DNA of 64,000 nucleotides from Hydrangea macrophylla (taxonomy: Eukaryota; Streptophyta; Magnoliopsida; Cornales; Hydrangeaceae): assembly GCA_033977485.1 (NCBI GenBank), contig CM066991.1, positions 57,345,350 to 57,409,349 on the forward strand, given 5' to 3'. This document shows positions 1 to 10,833 of this stretch, piece after piece. Position 1 is the first letter of the stretch. The number at the start of each line of letters is the position of its first letter. Below the pieces are notes generated by a model. It saw only the letters and a program-made list of their open reading frames with translations, did not search any database and was not told the DNA's origin. Made by a program: the position numbers and the translations under genes.

Positions 1-145
1 GGAATTACTAAAGCGCTATAATTTTAAAACCTAAACCTAGTTAATTAAGAAAATAGAATTATGATTTTTATTTTGATTAAACTAAGAAACTAAGGAAATG
101 AATCTAACTATGAAAGCGATTAAAAGTTGTTTCGATAAATATGTG
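1..145 (-). mobile_element. Athila-like 3' LTR, distal part (split by T1)
   Basis: This AT-rich stretch is the left part of an LTR that resumes at 9550. Removing the insertion 146-9549 and one ATGTG copy gives a sequence that aligns, reverse-complemented, with the solo LTR at 50396-51758 (around 51530-51660). The true LTR end lies off the left edge of the window. Confidence 0.75.
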
Positions 146-742
146 TGAAACGTACAGAAATATCAGGTCAAGGTCTTACTGCCATCTCATCAAGAAAATG
201 CCACATCATTCGGAATTGGCGCTTGCTACTTAACCATCCCGGGCTGCCTAGCCTATGACTGCCCGGTCTGGACCTACAGCTCGGGCTTACGAAGCTGACT
301 CATCCCCCAGTAGACGCGACCCGGGCCTGCCCGTGGCTTGCTCTACAAGGTTCTAGGTAGTTTCCTAACTCGGTCAGAAGACTAATGAAAAGTGCAAGCT
401 ATTTCCTAAACCACTTAGGAAACTTCAATGATTTATGCTAATCACTTGTACTCAGATTAGGCTTCTTAAATTTGCTAGTTACGTTATACGAGTGGTTTCT
501 TGCATCTATAAAAGAGACCACTCACCCCCCATAAAAGGGGATCGCATTCTTATCTCATGAGGATAGCAATATAGATCACTCATACGTATATGCCGCCGGT
601 GATTTGTTAGTGAACGCGCTCTAACGCACCCATGGATGTAGGTCACTTAGTTAACGGGGCCGAATCACATACAAACTTCTTGTGTTTTTCTCTCTCTCCT
701 TAAACTACTTTACCAGCTCTTACCTAAAATTTGGCATCATCA
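146..742 (+). repeat. T1 5' LTR
   Basis: Starts TGAAACGTAC and ends GGCATCATCA, matching the LTR at 8907-9549. It lacks about 55 bp present in the other copy near 9355-9410, which explains the shorter length (597 against 643 bp). A TATA-like TATAAAAG lies at about 505-512. Unlike most other LTRs here I see no inverted-repeat array upstream of this TATA. Confidence 0.9.
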
Positions 743-760
743 GTTTGGCGCTGTCTGTGG
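743..760 (+). promoter_or_regulatory. T1 primer binding site region
   Basis: Directly after the LTR, GTTTGGCGCTGTCTGTGG resembles the TTTGGCGCC-type primer site common in plant Ty3/gypsy elements. I cannot assign the tRNA with certainty. Confidence 0.7.
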
Positions 761-803
761 GAAATGACAAATTCTCTCAGAAAAACAAATCTGACTGATC
801 AAC

Positions 804-2440
804 ATGCCGCCGAAGAAGGGTAAGAAGATTGCTGCTCTAATAGGTCAGGCAGATTCGCAGGCCGGGAAAATCGGCCACTTTCATGACCTCCGAACAGATT
901 ACAGCTGCTCTTGCACAACTCTGGGAGGGCCAGCAACAAACTCAGCAGTAGATCGAAGCGCTACTGGCCCGACAGAAAAAGCTCCCTTAAATTGAGGATC
1001 AGCCTGGGAAGGGCGCATATATTCGAGAGACCATACGGGTCTAAAGGTGTGCCCACACTAAGCTTGTATCCCCATCAACTTTGGGGCAGTTCGGGAACGA
1101 TGAGCATAGCCAGGCTCCCGAGCGGACCCGGTAACGTGTCCGGGCCAACCCGCGTCAAACGGGGGACACCAGAGAGATCGTCAATAGCAGACGCATTGCC
1201 AGATAGGAGGGACAAGGACAAATGGCCCGAGATTCGGCCAAAGACCCTCCTTCCAAGAGCTGTGGAGATCTTAGGCACACGATTACCCAGAGTCGAAACT
1301 GGGTCCCATCCCCAAGGACAACGCACTTCGAGGAAGAGGCCTCATCGTCTAACCCAACATACTGCTCAGATATAGGCAGAGGACTGGTCAGAAAGATGTC
1401 AAGGTCTAGATCGAGGACCTGCAGAAGCAAATTAAGAAATTGAGTTGTAAATCGCGCCATGATCACACCAATACAAAAACTGAATTGTCCTTTATCGTCT
1501 GTGTCACAGGATTCCCCATCCCGTGAAAATTCAAACCACTGCATCTCAATTCTTATGATAGCTAGGGAAGCATGGTGGATCATGTCCAGACATATAAGGC
1601 CCAGATGGCGCTAGTCACCACTACAGACGAATTACTGTGCCTGGCCTTTCCCAGCACTTTCAAAGGGCCAGCTGCATAGTGGTTCCATGCTCTCAAACCC
1701 CAATCGGTCGATGGTTTCAAGGCACTCAACAAGCTTTTCATTAGCCAGTTTATAGGGATGCTCGACTGGTCACAGCCCGACACCCAACTTTTGGCTATCA
1801 AGCAGCGTAAGGGAGAATCCCTGAAAGATTACATTAACCGTTTCAACCAGCAAAGGCTCCAGATCTGCCACCTGAATGAAAGAGTCGCTATCACGGCCTT
1901 CTGATCGGGGAGTTTAGCACACCAAAGTTGCTATGTCATTCCACCATGATCGACTGGCAACCCTGGTTGAGCTCTTCGAGAGGGTTAGAAAGTACATTGA
2001 CACGGAGGAGTTCCTTAAGTCCAAGCGCGCCAACTTTGTAGAAGATGAGTCCCCAAAATCCAAACGCAAACATGAGGGCTCCGAGAAGGGCTCGGGAAAA
2101 AAGTCGAGGCAGGGTCAGCAGAGAAGTGGTCGAGATTAGGCCCCAATTACCTTCACACCTCTTTCCCGACCCATCCACTAGGTCATGGCCGCTGCTGAGA
2201 CTAAGAGGCTGCTCCAATAGCTGGCAAAGCTGAAGAGCTCGCCTAGGAAGAGAAACTGGGATAAGTTTTTCTAGTATCATAAAGACTATGGTCACGACAT
2301 AGAGGACTGCTTCAAGCTCAAGATTGCCATCGAGAAGCTGATCGAATAGGGTCACCTAGTCAAGTTTATCGTGGTAGATAGACGACCTCGACCAGACACC
2401 CAAGCTCCCGAGCAGCCAGAACCCTTTGGGCAAATTAATA
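804..2440 (+). pseudogene. T1 gag, broken
   Basis: Capsid-like structural protein of T1. The ATG at 804 opens a lysine-rich start (MPPKKGKK). The recognisable core of the plant retrotransposon gag domain lies at about 1590-1930, with segments such as AFPSTFKGPAA, an in-frame TAG, then WFHALKP, and later LKDYINRFNQQRLQI. A basic, Ser/Lys-rich tail follows near 2045-2130. Stops and frame changes separate these pieces and no single frame covers the gene. No zinc knuckle could be confirmed. Other open frames over 911-1583 on both strands are by-products. Confidence 0.75.
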
Positions 2441-2555
2441 TGATCTCTAGAGGAATTTCAAGCAGAGAGGACTCATAGTGGACTAGGAAGAGGCATGCTC
2501 GGGCATCTCGATCGGATGTCTGGCATGCCCAATCTGTAGTTCCCCATCAACCGAT

Positions 2556-3205
2556 GTGCTAACATTCTTGTCCAACGATGTAAAGGATCTGCATTACCCC
2601 CATGATGATCCGCTGGTGGTGACACTCTCCATAGCAAATTATCTGGTCAAGAGGGTGCTAGTGGACACGGGCAGCTACTCTGATATTTTGTTCGTCTCAA
2701 CTTCAATTAGTTTAGGATATCAAGGGATCGACACCGACCCGTAGCCACTCCCCTGGTAGGGTTCAATGGATCTAGCATATAACCACTTGGTACAATTGAG
2801 CTCCCAGTTCTCATGGGGACCTACCCCCAACAAGTCTCCATACTTGCAAACTTTGTGGTGGTAGAAAGCCCGTCCACCTACAATGTCATCCTAGGAAAGC
2901 CGACGTTCAACAAGGCCAAGGCGGTTATGTCAACATACTGTCTAGTGATCAAGTTTCCAACCCCCCAGGGGCCTGGGAGCCTGTGTGGAGACCAAGCAAC
3001 CGCCCAGAGCTATTATGTTAGCTCCTTGCATAAAGAAGTAGTTACAAAAATGTTAAACATTAAAGAGATGGACCCTAGGGGCATAAGGGATGGACTCAAC
3101 CCGGTAGAAGAGCTGGAACAAGTAGTGCTGGACCCCCAACTCCCTGACCGGTCTGTCAGTATTGGCACTCTCTTGGAACTAGACCTCAGGGAGAAGTTGA
3201 TCTAG
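2556..3205 (+). pseudogene. T1 aspartic protease, frameshifted
   Basis: Retroviral-type aspartic protease that would cut the polyprotein. The first piece (2556-2744) contains the catalytic motif in VLVDTGSYSDILF, preceded by a HPHDDPLVV-like segment typical of Tat-type proteases. After stops and a frame change at about 2745-2812 the second piece (2813-3205) carries the flap and C-terminal conserved segment, YNVILGKPTFNKAKAV, followed by IKFPTPQG. The frame then continues into RT after a TAG at 3203. Confidence 0.85.
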
Positions 3206-4610
3206 TTCCTACGCTAGAGCCAAGATGTCTTTGCCTGGTGCCATGAAGACATGCCTGGGAATGACCCCCGAGTTATGTCCCACCGTCTCAACATCGACCC
3301 AGATTCCTGACCAGTCAAGCAGAAGAGAAGGGGCATGGCCCCTGAAAGACAGGCAGCAATGTGTGAAGAAATTGAAAAGCTCCTAAAGGTGAAGTCCATC
3401 TGAGAGGTCCACTATCCTGATTGGTTGGCAAATGTGGTACTGGTCAAGAAAAGCAACGAGAAGTGGAGAATGTGTGTGGATTTCACCGACTTAAACAAAG
3501 CTTGCCCCAAGGATTGCTATCCGCTACCTATGATAGACCTCCTTATGGACTCCATGGCTGGCCACTCACTTCTCTCATTCATGGACGTTTACTCAAGGTA
3601 TAACCAGATCAGCATGTATCCCGGGGACGAAGAGAAGACCTTCTTCATCACTAACCAGGGTATGTATTGCTACAAGGTGATGCCTTTCGGCCTTAAAAAT
3701 GCAGGGGCAACTTATCAACGCCTGGTTAACCACATGTTCAATGATTTGATCGAAAAGTCAATAGAAGTGTACGTCGATGACCTCCTAGTCAAAAGTTAGG
3801 ATGAGTCCGACCATCTCGAGCACTTGACTGGGGCGTTCAGCATCTTAAGAAAATTCTAGATGAGGTTGAACCCGTCCAAGTGCATATTTGGAGTCTCAAT
3901 CGGAAAGTTTCTGGGTCATTTGGTAAGTCGGCAAGGAATCGAGGCAAACCCCGAGAAGATTTAAGCTATTATTAACATGCGGCCACCTAGGTTAATCAAT
4001 GAAGTTTAGACTTTGGCCGGGCGAGTAGTCGCATTGAACATATTTATTTCCCGAGCTACTGACTAGTGTCTGCCATTTTTTTAAATCCTCCGCAAGGCCT
4101 TTTAGTGGTCGGAGGAGTGCGAGGAGGCATTTCAGGAACTCAAGAAGCACCTGACGTCGCTCCCTCTACTCTCAACACCCGTACCAAAGGAGGAGTTGTT
4201 CTTGTACTTGGCGGTATGCTCAGAACTCATTCGAGAAGAGTACGGGATACAATTCCTGGTTTATTATACCAGCCGAGCGCTTCAATGTGCGGAAAGCCAG
4301 TACCCTCGCATCGAGAAGCTGGCCTTAGCCCTCATTACCTCTGCCCAAAGACTGCACTCGTACTTTCAGGCCCACATCATCGTGGTCCTCATAGATTAGC
4401 CTCTCCGTCAGATCTTAATTAGGCCTGAGACATTCGAATGGCTCGTCAAGTGGGCACTGGAATTAGAAGGATTTGAAATAGTCTCCAGACCCCAGATGAC
4501 AATCAAGGGACAGGCAATTATAGATTTTCTCGTTAAGTTCACATATCTAGAAGATGTAGCCGAGGAGCTCAATCCGCCGCTCATATCGCCCGGTCTACAG
4601 CCTGACACCC
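3206..4610 (+). pseudogene. T1 reverse transcriptase and first RNase H, stop-riddled
   Basis: Reverse transcriptase plus Ty3-type RNase H. A single frame is preserved from 3203 to 4399 but is interrupted by twelve stops, at 3203, 3215, 3308, 3401, 3797, 3857, 3962, 4007, 4064, 4082, 4103 and 4397. RT motifs are plain: DVFAW (near 3225), MCVDFTDLNKACPKD (near 3470), MPFGLKNAGATYQ (near 3680) and the catalytic VYVDDLLVKS (ending 3796). The connection and RNase H follow, with EEAFQELKKHL near 4120 and the YTSRALQ segment near 4270. Most stops sit where Gln or Arg is expected in the family (see findings). Confidence 0.92.
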
Positions 4611-4614
4611 GACC

Positions 4615-5160
4615 TGGGTACTTTATGTCGACAGGTCTTTTAACAAATAGGGCAGCGAGATGGGAATCATCCTGACCACACCCGACGGAATCTAGCTGGA
4701 GTATGCATTAAGGTTCAGGTTCTAGACCTCCAATAACAAGGCCGAGTACGAGGCCCTATTGGTTGGATTGTAGTTGGCTACTTCGATGGGTGCACAACAA
4801 GTCCAAGGGTACAGTGACTCCCAGCTCGTGGTCAATCAAGTTAATCAGGAGTATGAATCTCGGGAAGACAACATGGTAGCCTACCTAGCCCTCGTTTGAA
4901 TAGTTTCAAAGAAGCTTAAGGGGTTCTCCATCACACAGATCCCGAGGGAAGAGAAGATGAGAGCTGATCTGTTAACACGTCTCGCCTCATCCTTCGAGTC
5001 AGACCTGGTCGGGATAAGGATAGAATACTTACCTGAGCCTAGTGTGGTTAACTTAGAAGGCATAGAGGTCAAACTGATCGCTTTAGGGCCAAGTTGGATG
5101 GATCCGATCATGATTTTCCTCACAATTGGCACTCTACCAGACGAAAAAGAAGAAGCCTAG
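4615..5160 (+). pseudogene. T1 second (archaeal-like) RNase H domain
   Basis: A second RNase H-like fold between the first RNase H and integrase, as known for Tat-lineage elements. It begins WVLYVDRSFN (4615) and contains TSNNKAEYEALL (near 4725) and a YSDSQLVVNQV segment (near 4810), the residues expected around the metal-binding site. A one-base frame change separates it from the preceding RNase H. Stops occur at NK*GSEM, GI*LEYA, RF*TSNN, GL*LAT and LV*IVS, each at a usual Gln or Arg position. The linker to integrase runs to the TAG at 5158. Confidence 0.85.
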
Positions 5161-6320
5161 TGGGTAAAGTGCTGGGCGGCCAGATACCACCTCATTGATG
5201 GCATCCTTGACAAAAGGGGGTTCTCTATCCCATATCTCCGAAGCATCCACCCTACACAAGTCCAAGGAATATTGCATGAAATCCACGAAGGTGTGTGTGG
5301 AAGCCACGTTGGAGGTCGGGCACTTTCCCGAATGGCCTAATTGCAAGGCTATTACTGGCCGATGATGGCCCAAGATTCCCAAGAGCATGTCAAGCAGTGT
5401 GACAAGTGTCAGAGATATTCGCCTATGATCAATCGCCCGGGAGAGCTTCAACACCAATCCTTAGCTCCTGGCCTTTCTTTTAGTGGGGTATTGACATCGT
5501 CGGCCCCATCCCGATGGAAAAAGGACAAGTCAAGTACGTGGTCATCGCCATGGACTATTTCACTAAGTGGGCGAAAGTTGAGCCCTTGGAAATGATCACC
5601 GAGAAAAAGATGAAAAGTTTCCTGGAGAAAAACATTCTCAGCAGGTTCAGCATCCCCCGGGTCCTGGTCAACGACAACGGCAAGTAGTTCGACACCCCGA
5701 TATTCAAGTAGTTTTGATCGGGCTACGAAATATCAAACCACTACTCTTCTCTCAAGCAACCTCAAGCTAATGGCCAAGCCGAGGTGACAAATCGGACAAT
5801 TCTGCAATCAATCAAAACCGGACTTGAAAATGCCAAAGGTCTTTAGGCAGAAGAATTACTGACCCTTCTATGGGCATACCGTACCACTCCCCGAGCAGCA
5901 ACAGGGGAGTCACCATTCTCACTAACCTATGGCTTTAAGTCTGTGGAACCTATGGAGCTCGGGTTGCCAACATTTTGGGTGGCGAATTTTAGTGAGCAAG
6001 GCAACGAGGAAGCCTTTAGAGGAGAGCTCGACTTAATAGAAGAGAAAGGGGACTGGGCATATCTAAAAGTGACAGCCTATAAACAGCGGGTCTTTCGGTA
6101 TTTTAAAAATAAAGTCAAGCACCGCAGTTTTCAGATAGGAGACCTCGTTCTTATGGCGGTGAACCAGTCTACTAAAGTCCTGAGCCATGGAAAATTAGGG
6201 CCAAACTGGGAAGGATCATACAGGGTTACCCAGGTCAACTGGTCGGACACTTATTGGTTATAGAATCTAGACCGGCATGATCTGTCTCATCCTTAGAACA
6301 TACAACATCTCTGCAAGTAT
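5161..6320 (+). pseudogene. T1 integrase, broken
   Basis: Integrase that would insert the cDNA. The zinc-binding region is visible around 5280-5420 with HEIHEGVCGSHVGG and CDKCQRYSP. A frame change near 5470-5500 leads into the catalytic core (YVVIAMDYFTKWAKVEPLE, near 5540), VNDNGK* (near 5680) and QANGQAEVTNRTI (near 5770). The C-terminal region runs 5943-6263 (WEGSYRVTQV). Stops fall within VNDNGK*F, IFK*F and KGL*AEE. It cannot be functional. Confidence 0.9.
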
Positions 6321-7180
6321 TTTCAGTGATGCTTGGATAAGAGCGCTTAGCATTGGTTAGTAAATTTGCAGCTCTCCTCGAGCAATTGTCATGATTTTTG
6401 AAGGGAATAAATATTTTTTTATTTTTACTGCAAGAAATGACCCCTACCAGTGTTCTGTGCAAAAAATACCTCGGGATCACACCCCGAGGCGCAAAAGACC
6501 TCGGGATCACACCTGAGGCACAAAAGACCTCAGGGTTACATGCGAGGCACCAGCTTCGCTTAGGTCCACAACCGACGATGGGGGCAAATCCCCCTAGGTG
6601 GCTAATGGTAACAAGCCTCAAAAGACCCTGTAACCACCCATGTTCCAGGTTGGTTCCCTACGGTTGCTCCCTCTCCCAGCACCCACCTTAGCAAAAGCTT
6701 AGGGGCCAGGAGGATACTAGACTAAAATAGGAAATCACACCAGTCACTAATAGGCTTGGAATTCTTAAACATTCCTAAGTACCTACAGTGCCCAGAGAAA
6801 CCGCCCGGATAGTAACAAGACCAAAATCCTATACTATACCAGGCGGGACCTTCAAAACAGGTCACTAGAAGACCAAGTGCTCTCAACCGGTCACAGTCCT
6901 AAACTTTTGCTAAGGCGGGTTTCCACAAGATTTACAATCGGTCGGGCACATGCAATTACAACCAGGCAAGTACAAAAAAGAAACACATTAAAAAATGTTG
7001 ATGTAAAAGGGTGGCCTCAGATGAACTTTTCATTAAAAACAAAAAATATGTACAAAGCATAGGGGACAGTTATAGAAACTCCCCCCCAAAAAAATATAAA
7101 ATAGGTACAGAAGCCGAGCGTCGTCCACGACGACCACATCCTCGACCTTACCCCTCTTGGGGCGGCATCCCCGCCCGGAG
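6321..7180. other. T1 spacer between pol and antisense gene
   Basis: No coding signal that I can support. It contains the hairpin array at 6469-6547 and otherwise unique sequence. The two T1 transcription units, pol on plus and the extra gene on minus, converge here. Confidence 0.6.
6469..6547. repeat. Three tandem hairpin units, about 30 bp each
   Basis: CCTCGGG and CCCGAGG form a perfect 7-bp stem around a 7-base loop at 6469-6489. Two more units follow at 6499-6518 and 6528-6547 with decayed stems. They lie just after pol, where pol and the antisense gene converge, so a transcript-end role is possible but unproven. Confidence 0.7.
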
Positions 7181-8211
7181 CTACATCTTCAGTGGGTCCG
7201 GCCTCAGCAGCAGACCTTCGGTAGTGGAGGGATCCATGTCCCAGTAGTCTAAGTCCATCCCTTTGTAGCATGAGATGTCCCACTTGGGATTGTCTTGGGC
7301 CAGTCTTCTCTTCAGGTCTTCGTAGTCCTGAAAGAAGCCATCATCGAATGCCCCCTCGATAGATCCAGCCGCCGCAGTCTCGGCTAGAGCCCTCTCCAAT
7401 GCCTCCACTACTGCCAGGTGGCCGAGCAGCCTCCAGGTCAGCCAAGGCGGTTGCCAACTCTGCCTGCGCTGCACCGAGGCCCGAGCCATCCCCTTGACCT
7501 TGTCCTTATCCATGACCAAGGCAGTTTTTTTAGCCTCCAAGGCTGCTCGTTCCTTTGACAGGCAGCTTCAGCATTGCCCAGGAGCGATCCCTAAGTAGAT
7601 CAAAGCATCCCGGGCAACTGGATCAGGGGGATGCAGAAGCCAGCCATTAGGGCATCCTCGTAAAGGGTGATAAAGCCCGAATTATGGAGGTGAGCTCCGC
7701 CGGCGTGTACGGCCAAGGATCAGTGATCGGAGATGGCGTACCTTTCCTTAACCCGACTAAGTTCCTGGGTATGCAGGACAGAAGGAATGAACTCATAGGA
7801 GATTGCTACTTCAGGGTCAGGGCCCTCCGGTATCGTGTCACCTGAACCCCGCAAGATGAAGGCTACCAGGGCCTCGTGGTCTGACACGTCGTCTGACACC
7901 CGGATAGGGATCCTACCCTCGCTATGATGGTCTGACAAGGTGGCAGAAGGCGGGTCCAAACTTATACCCGGGGTCCCAGACTGCAACTCTTTATCCTCCG
8001 ACCGGGAAGAGGAATCAAAACTAGAGTGACACATCTCTGGTACTCCTACGGTGGAATGAGACAGTAGCTGACGACAAAAGTAAGGGTCTGTAACCCCAAG
8101 CCTAAGGAACAAGGGGAACAAGTCCAAAACCCTATGAGGCAAGGAGTACAAGGCTCTTAGGGTAACGTAACATTCGATCAACACTACCTTGGGATAACTT
8201 GACCGGTTCAA
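7181..8211 (-). pseudogene. T1 antisense extra gene (Tat-type additional ORF), broken
   Basis: Two minus-strand open pieces, 8211-7720 (163 codons) and 7540-7181 (119 codons), lie between integrase and the 3' LTR, opposite to gag-pol. The first is Ser/Asp-rich. The second is Ala/Glu/Arg-rich and probably helical, and ends with an acidic segment containing FFQDYEDLKRRLAQ and DLDYWDMD. Tat-lineage elements often carry an antisense gene of unknown function here, commonly with an alanine-rich coiled coil and a similar acidic C-terminus. A TATA-like box lies about 290 bp upstream on the minus strand (8501-8513). Function unknown; family assignment is from position and general character. Confidence 0.6.
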
Positions 8212-8500
8212 TCACTCTACCAAAGAGGGTGAACTAGCTGACCTGAGAAAGAAGATGAACCTAAGGAAGAAGAAATCCCACACCCTCCGAGCCCTAGTGC
8301 ATTCATCCTCTCCAGCTTCACTCAGGAAAGAAAAAAAAAGAGGAGAAGGAAGAGTACAGTGAATTTAAACTAGGGAAGTAAGGACTTACAAGAATTAAAG
8401 CAAAAAAAGAGCTCGGGAAGATAGACCAGGACCTTTTTTCTATCAAACCGCTCGCTAATCTCTATCTCAGGGCAACAGGAATGAAAGAAATGAACAAGTG

Positions 8501-8513
8501 TCCTTTATATATA
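8501..8513 (-). promoter_or_regulatory. Putative TATA box of T1 antisense gene
   Basis: Minus-strand TATATAAAGGA about 290 bp before the first ATG of the antisense gene. Farther upstream (8650-8780) the phrase GCAACTATTCGGT occurs twice about 100 bp apart, each followed by AAGCCC-like text. Confidence 0.45.
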
Positions 8514-8891
8514 AGGCGTGAACGGTCCAGATCAGATCAGATCCAACGGCCAGGAAACTTTCCCGCCTAAACCACTTGACAGGTGTCTCTTCGGGCACGT
8601 GAAGAATCGCCTCAAAAGGCCCGCACATTAAATGCATAACGTGACGGTCCGGTTACGATGCAACTATTCGGTTAAGCCCGCACCGACCTTCATAGACCCT
8701 GACCAAACCAACCATCCCTTGACATATGGCAATAACCCACCCTGGGTCCCCGAGGCAACTATTCGGTCAAGCCCCCGACTGACCAGGGCGGCGGCTCCGG
8801 TCCTGGATAACCTCCCGGGTAGGGTCCCAAGCGGCATCCCGAGGTATACTAATTTTCAATCCTTATTCGATAAAGCATCGCAACAGCTTTG

Positions 8892-8906
8892 AAAATCAGG
8901 GGCAGG
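8892..8906 (+). promoter_or_regulatory. T1 polypurine tract
   Basis: AAAATCAGGGGCAGG directly precedes the 3' LTR start TGATACGTAC, as expected for the plus-strand DNA primer. Confidence 0.8.
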
Positions 8907-9549
8907 TGATACGTACCTAAATATCAAGTCAAGGTCTTACTGCTACCTCATCAAGGAAATTCCACTTCATCCGGAATGGGTGCTTGCTACTCAACCATCC
9001 TAGGCTGCCTGGCCTATGCCTACCTGTCTGGGCCTATAACTCAGGCTTACGAAGCAGACTCGTCCCCCAGTGGGCGAGACCTGAGCTGCCCCGTGGCTTG
9101 CTCTACAAGGTTCCAGGAAGTTTCCTAACTCGTTCAGAAGACTAATGGAAAGTGCAAACTATTTCCTAAATCCTTAGGAAACTTCCATAATTTATGCTAA
9201 TCACTAGTAATCAGATTAGGCTTCCTAAATTAGCTAGTTACCTTGTATGAGTGGTCTCTTGCATCTATAAAAGAGACCGCTCACCCCCATAAAAGGGGAT
9301 CGCATTCATATCTCACGAGGATAGTAATATAGATCACTTATACGCATATACCCAGTCGGTTTTTTGGAAGTGCCGTCCTCTTTGTAGGTTCACTGAAGGC
9401 CGCCAGTGATTTGTTAGTGAACGCGCTCTGACGCACCCGTGGACGTAGGTGACCAAGTTAACGGGGTTGAACCACATATAAACTTCCTGTGTTTTTCTCT
9501 CTCTCCTTAAATTACTCTACCAGCACTTACCCAAATTTTGGCATCATCA
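8907..9549 (+). repeat. T1 3' LTR
   Basis: TG...CA repeat matching 146-742 but about 46 bp longer. It is followed by the target duplication ATGTG (9550-9554). Point differences from the 5' LTR are frequent, indicating an old insertion. Confidence 0.9.
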
Positions 9550-10833
9550 ATGTGTGTTGAACCTAGGATTGTAAATCCACCACTAGCTTCATAATAAGGG
9601 TATCTATGCATTTAATTAGCTCAGTACATTGGATGATAATGGGAAATTGTAGCTACAAGCCCAATTTCTCCGTTAAGAAGATAACTACAATTCAAGCATC
9701 AGTGTAATTCATCTTTGGTTGGCACAGAGTGCCATACACTAAACTAGGGTTACAGCACACTCCGTCTTCCCTAGGCATAAACTAGCTGACTACTTGATAT
9801 CACAATTCAAATAAGCACCATTACATGTAAATAATCTATACAAGCACAACAAATATAGATCATTGAGCACATCACATTCAAAATAGATCTAAAACAAGAA
9901 TAAACTTTGAAAGCAATGATTTAAGCTATTAATTATTTTTATTATTCAAAATCCTCAAAACATGTAATCATCATCCATACATAATAAATCTAAAAGAAAA
10001 ATAGCACTCTATTACTTTGCTAGGGTTTCACTGAAACCCTAGATATTGGTTAAGGCAGGCATATAATCGAAGATTGGCAAGAGGTTGATGGAAGAGGCCA
10101 TGGGAATCCTTAGTCTTTTTCTTCCTCTCCTTGCTTCTCCCTCTTCAATGGCTGTAGTTTTAATTATTGAAGGATGTGCATAATATTGTGCAACCCCCAA
10201 TTTGACTTAAAGGGAATATGTATATATTTGGAGCAAGTTTTGGAAGCTTTCCTGAACCTAATAACACTAAAACTATTGTATTTATATTTCTGGACGTATT
10301 TAGCCAATTCAGATCGCATAGGGCTCTTCAGTACATCAAAATACGCATTTTTGGTTTTTTAAGGGGTCACACGGGCCGCTCATGCGCAATTCTGTGAAAT
10401 TGCACGAGCTGGCCACTCCAGCGAAATGCCCATTTTCTAACTTTTTTCCGATTTTCTCAGCTTTGTGCGATGATCGTATTATTGCGATAATATTTGACTC
10501 GGACCTCGTATTGACTCACCGTTTGTGGCCACGTGTCCATAACTCGAAGATCTACAATTTCTATGTCAGCAGAATTTCTCAAATCCAAAGTATTCATTTT
10601 CAAAAATGCAATTTACCAAGGCTGCCATTGTCTCTAACTTTTTCCAGAATCACCTTTTGAGCATAGAATGTCTTCCAAAGCCACTAATTATTATATTTTT
10701 GTGCATTTTCACATTAAAGCTCCAAAACCTACAAAACATAGAGTACTTGTTAAAAACAAATTAAAAATTAAATAAAGTGGGCTAACAAAGCGTAACTTAA
10801 GGACTATAAACGGGAACTATTTGTCGCCGATCA
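9550..10833 (-). repeat. Athila-like 3' LTR, proximal part
   Basis: Reading the minus strand, the LTR begins TGATCGGCGAC at 10833, directly after a purine-rich run, and continues to 9550, where T1 interrupts it. It aligns with the solo LTR 50396-51758 and more distantly with 54559-56168. A TATA-like ATATATAC is at about 10220-10228. The slot about 140 bp upstream of it (10368-10432) holds short inverted repeats such as GTGCAATT...AATTGCGC. The plus-strand frame 10382-10660 is an antisense by-product. Confidence 0.8.

Larger units (their letters stand above)
146..9549 (+). mobile_element. T1: full-length, decayed Tat-type Ty3/gypsy retrotransposon
   Basis: A complete plus-strand LTR retrotransposon: LTR 146-742, primer site, gag, protease, RT, RNase H, a second RNase H, integrase, an antisense extra gene, polypurine tract and LTR 8907-9549. 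Both ends are TG...CA and the copy is flanked by the 5-bp target duplication ATGTG (141-145 and 9550-9554). Domain order with integrase last places it in Ty3/gypsy. The extra RNase H-like domain after the first one and the antisense gene before the 3' LTR are features of the Tat lineage. The LTRs differ at many sites by eye, so it is an old insertion. The coding region has more than 20 stops and several frame changes, so it is inactive. Confidence 0.93.

Noticed and set aside
911..1583. Overlapping frames of 154, 83, 142 and 73 codons on both strands
   Set aside because: They overlap T1 gag and show no family features or agreement with gag on the sense strand.
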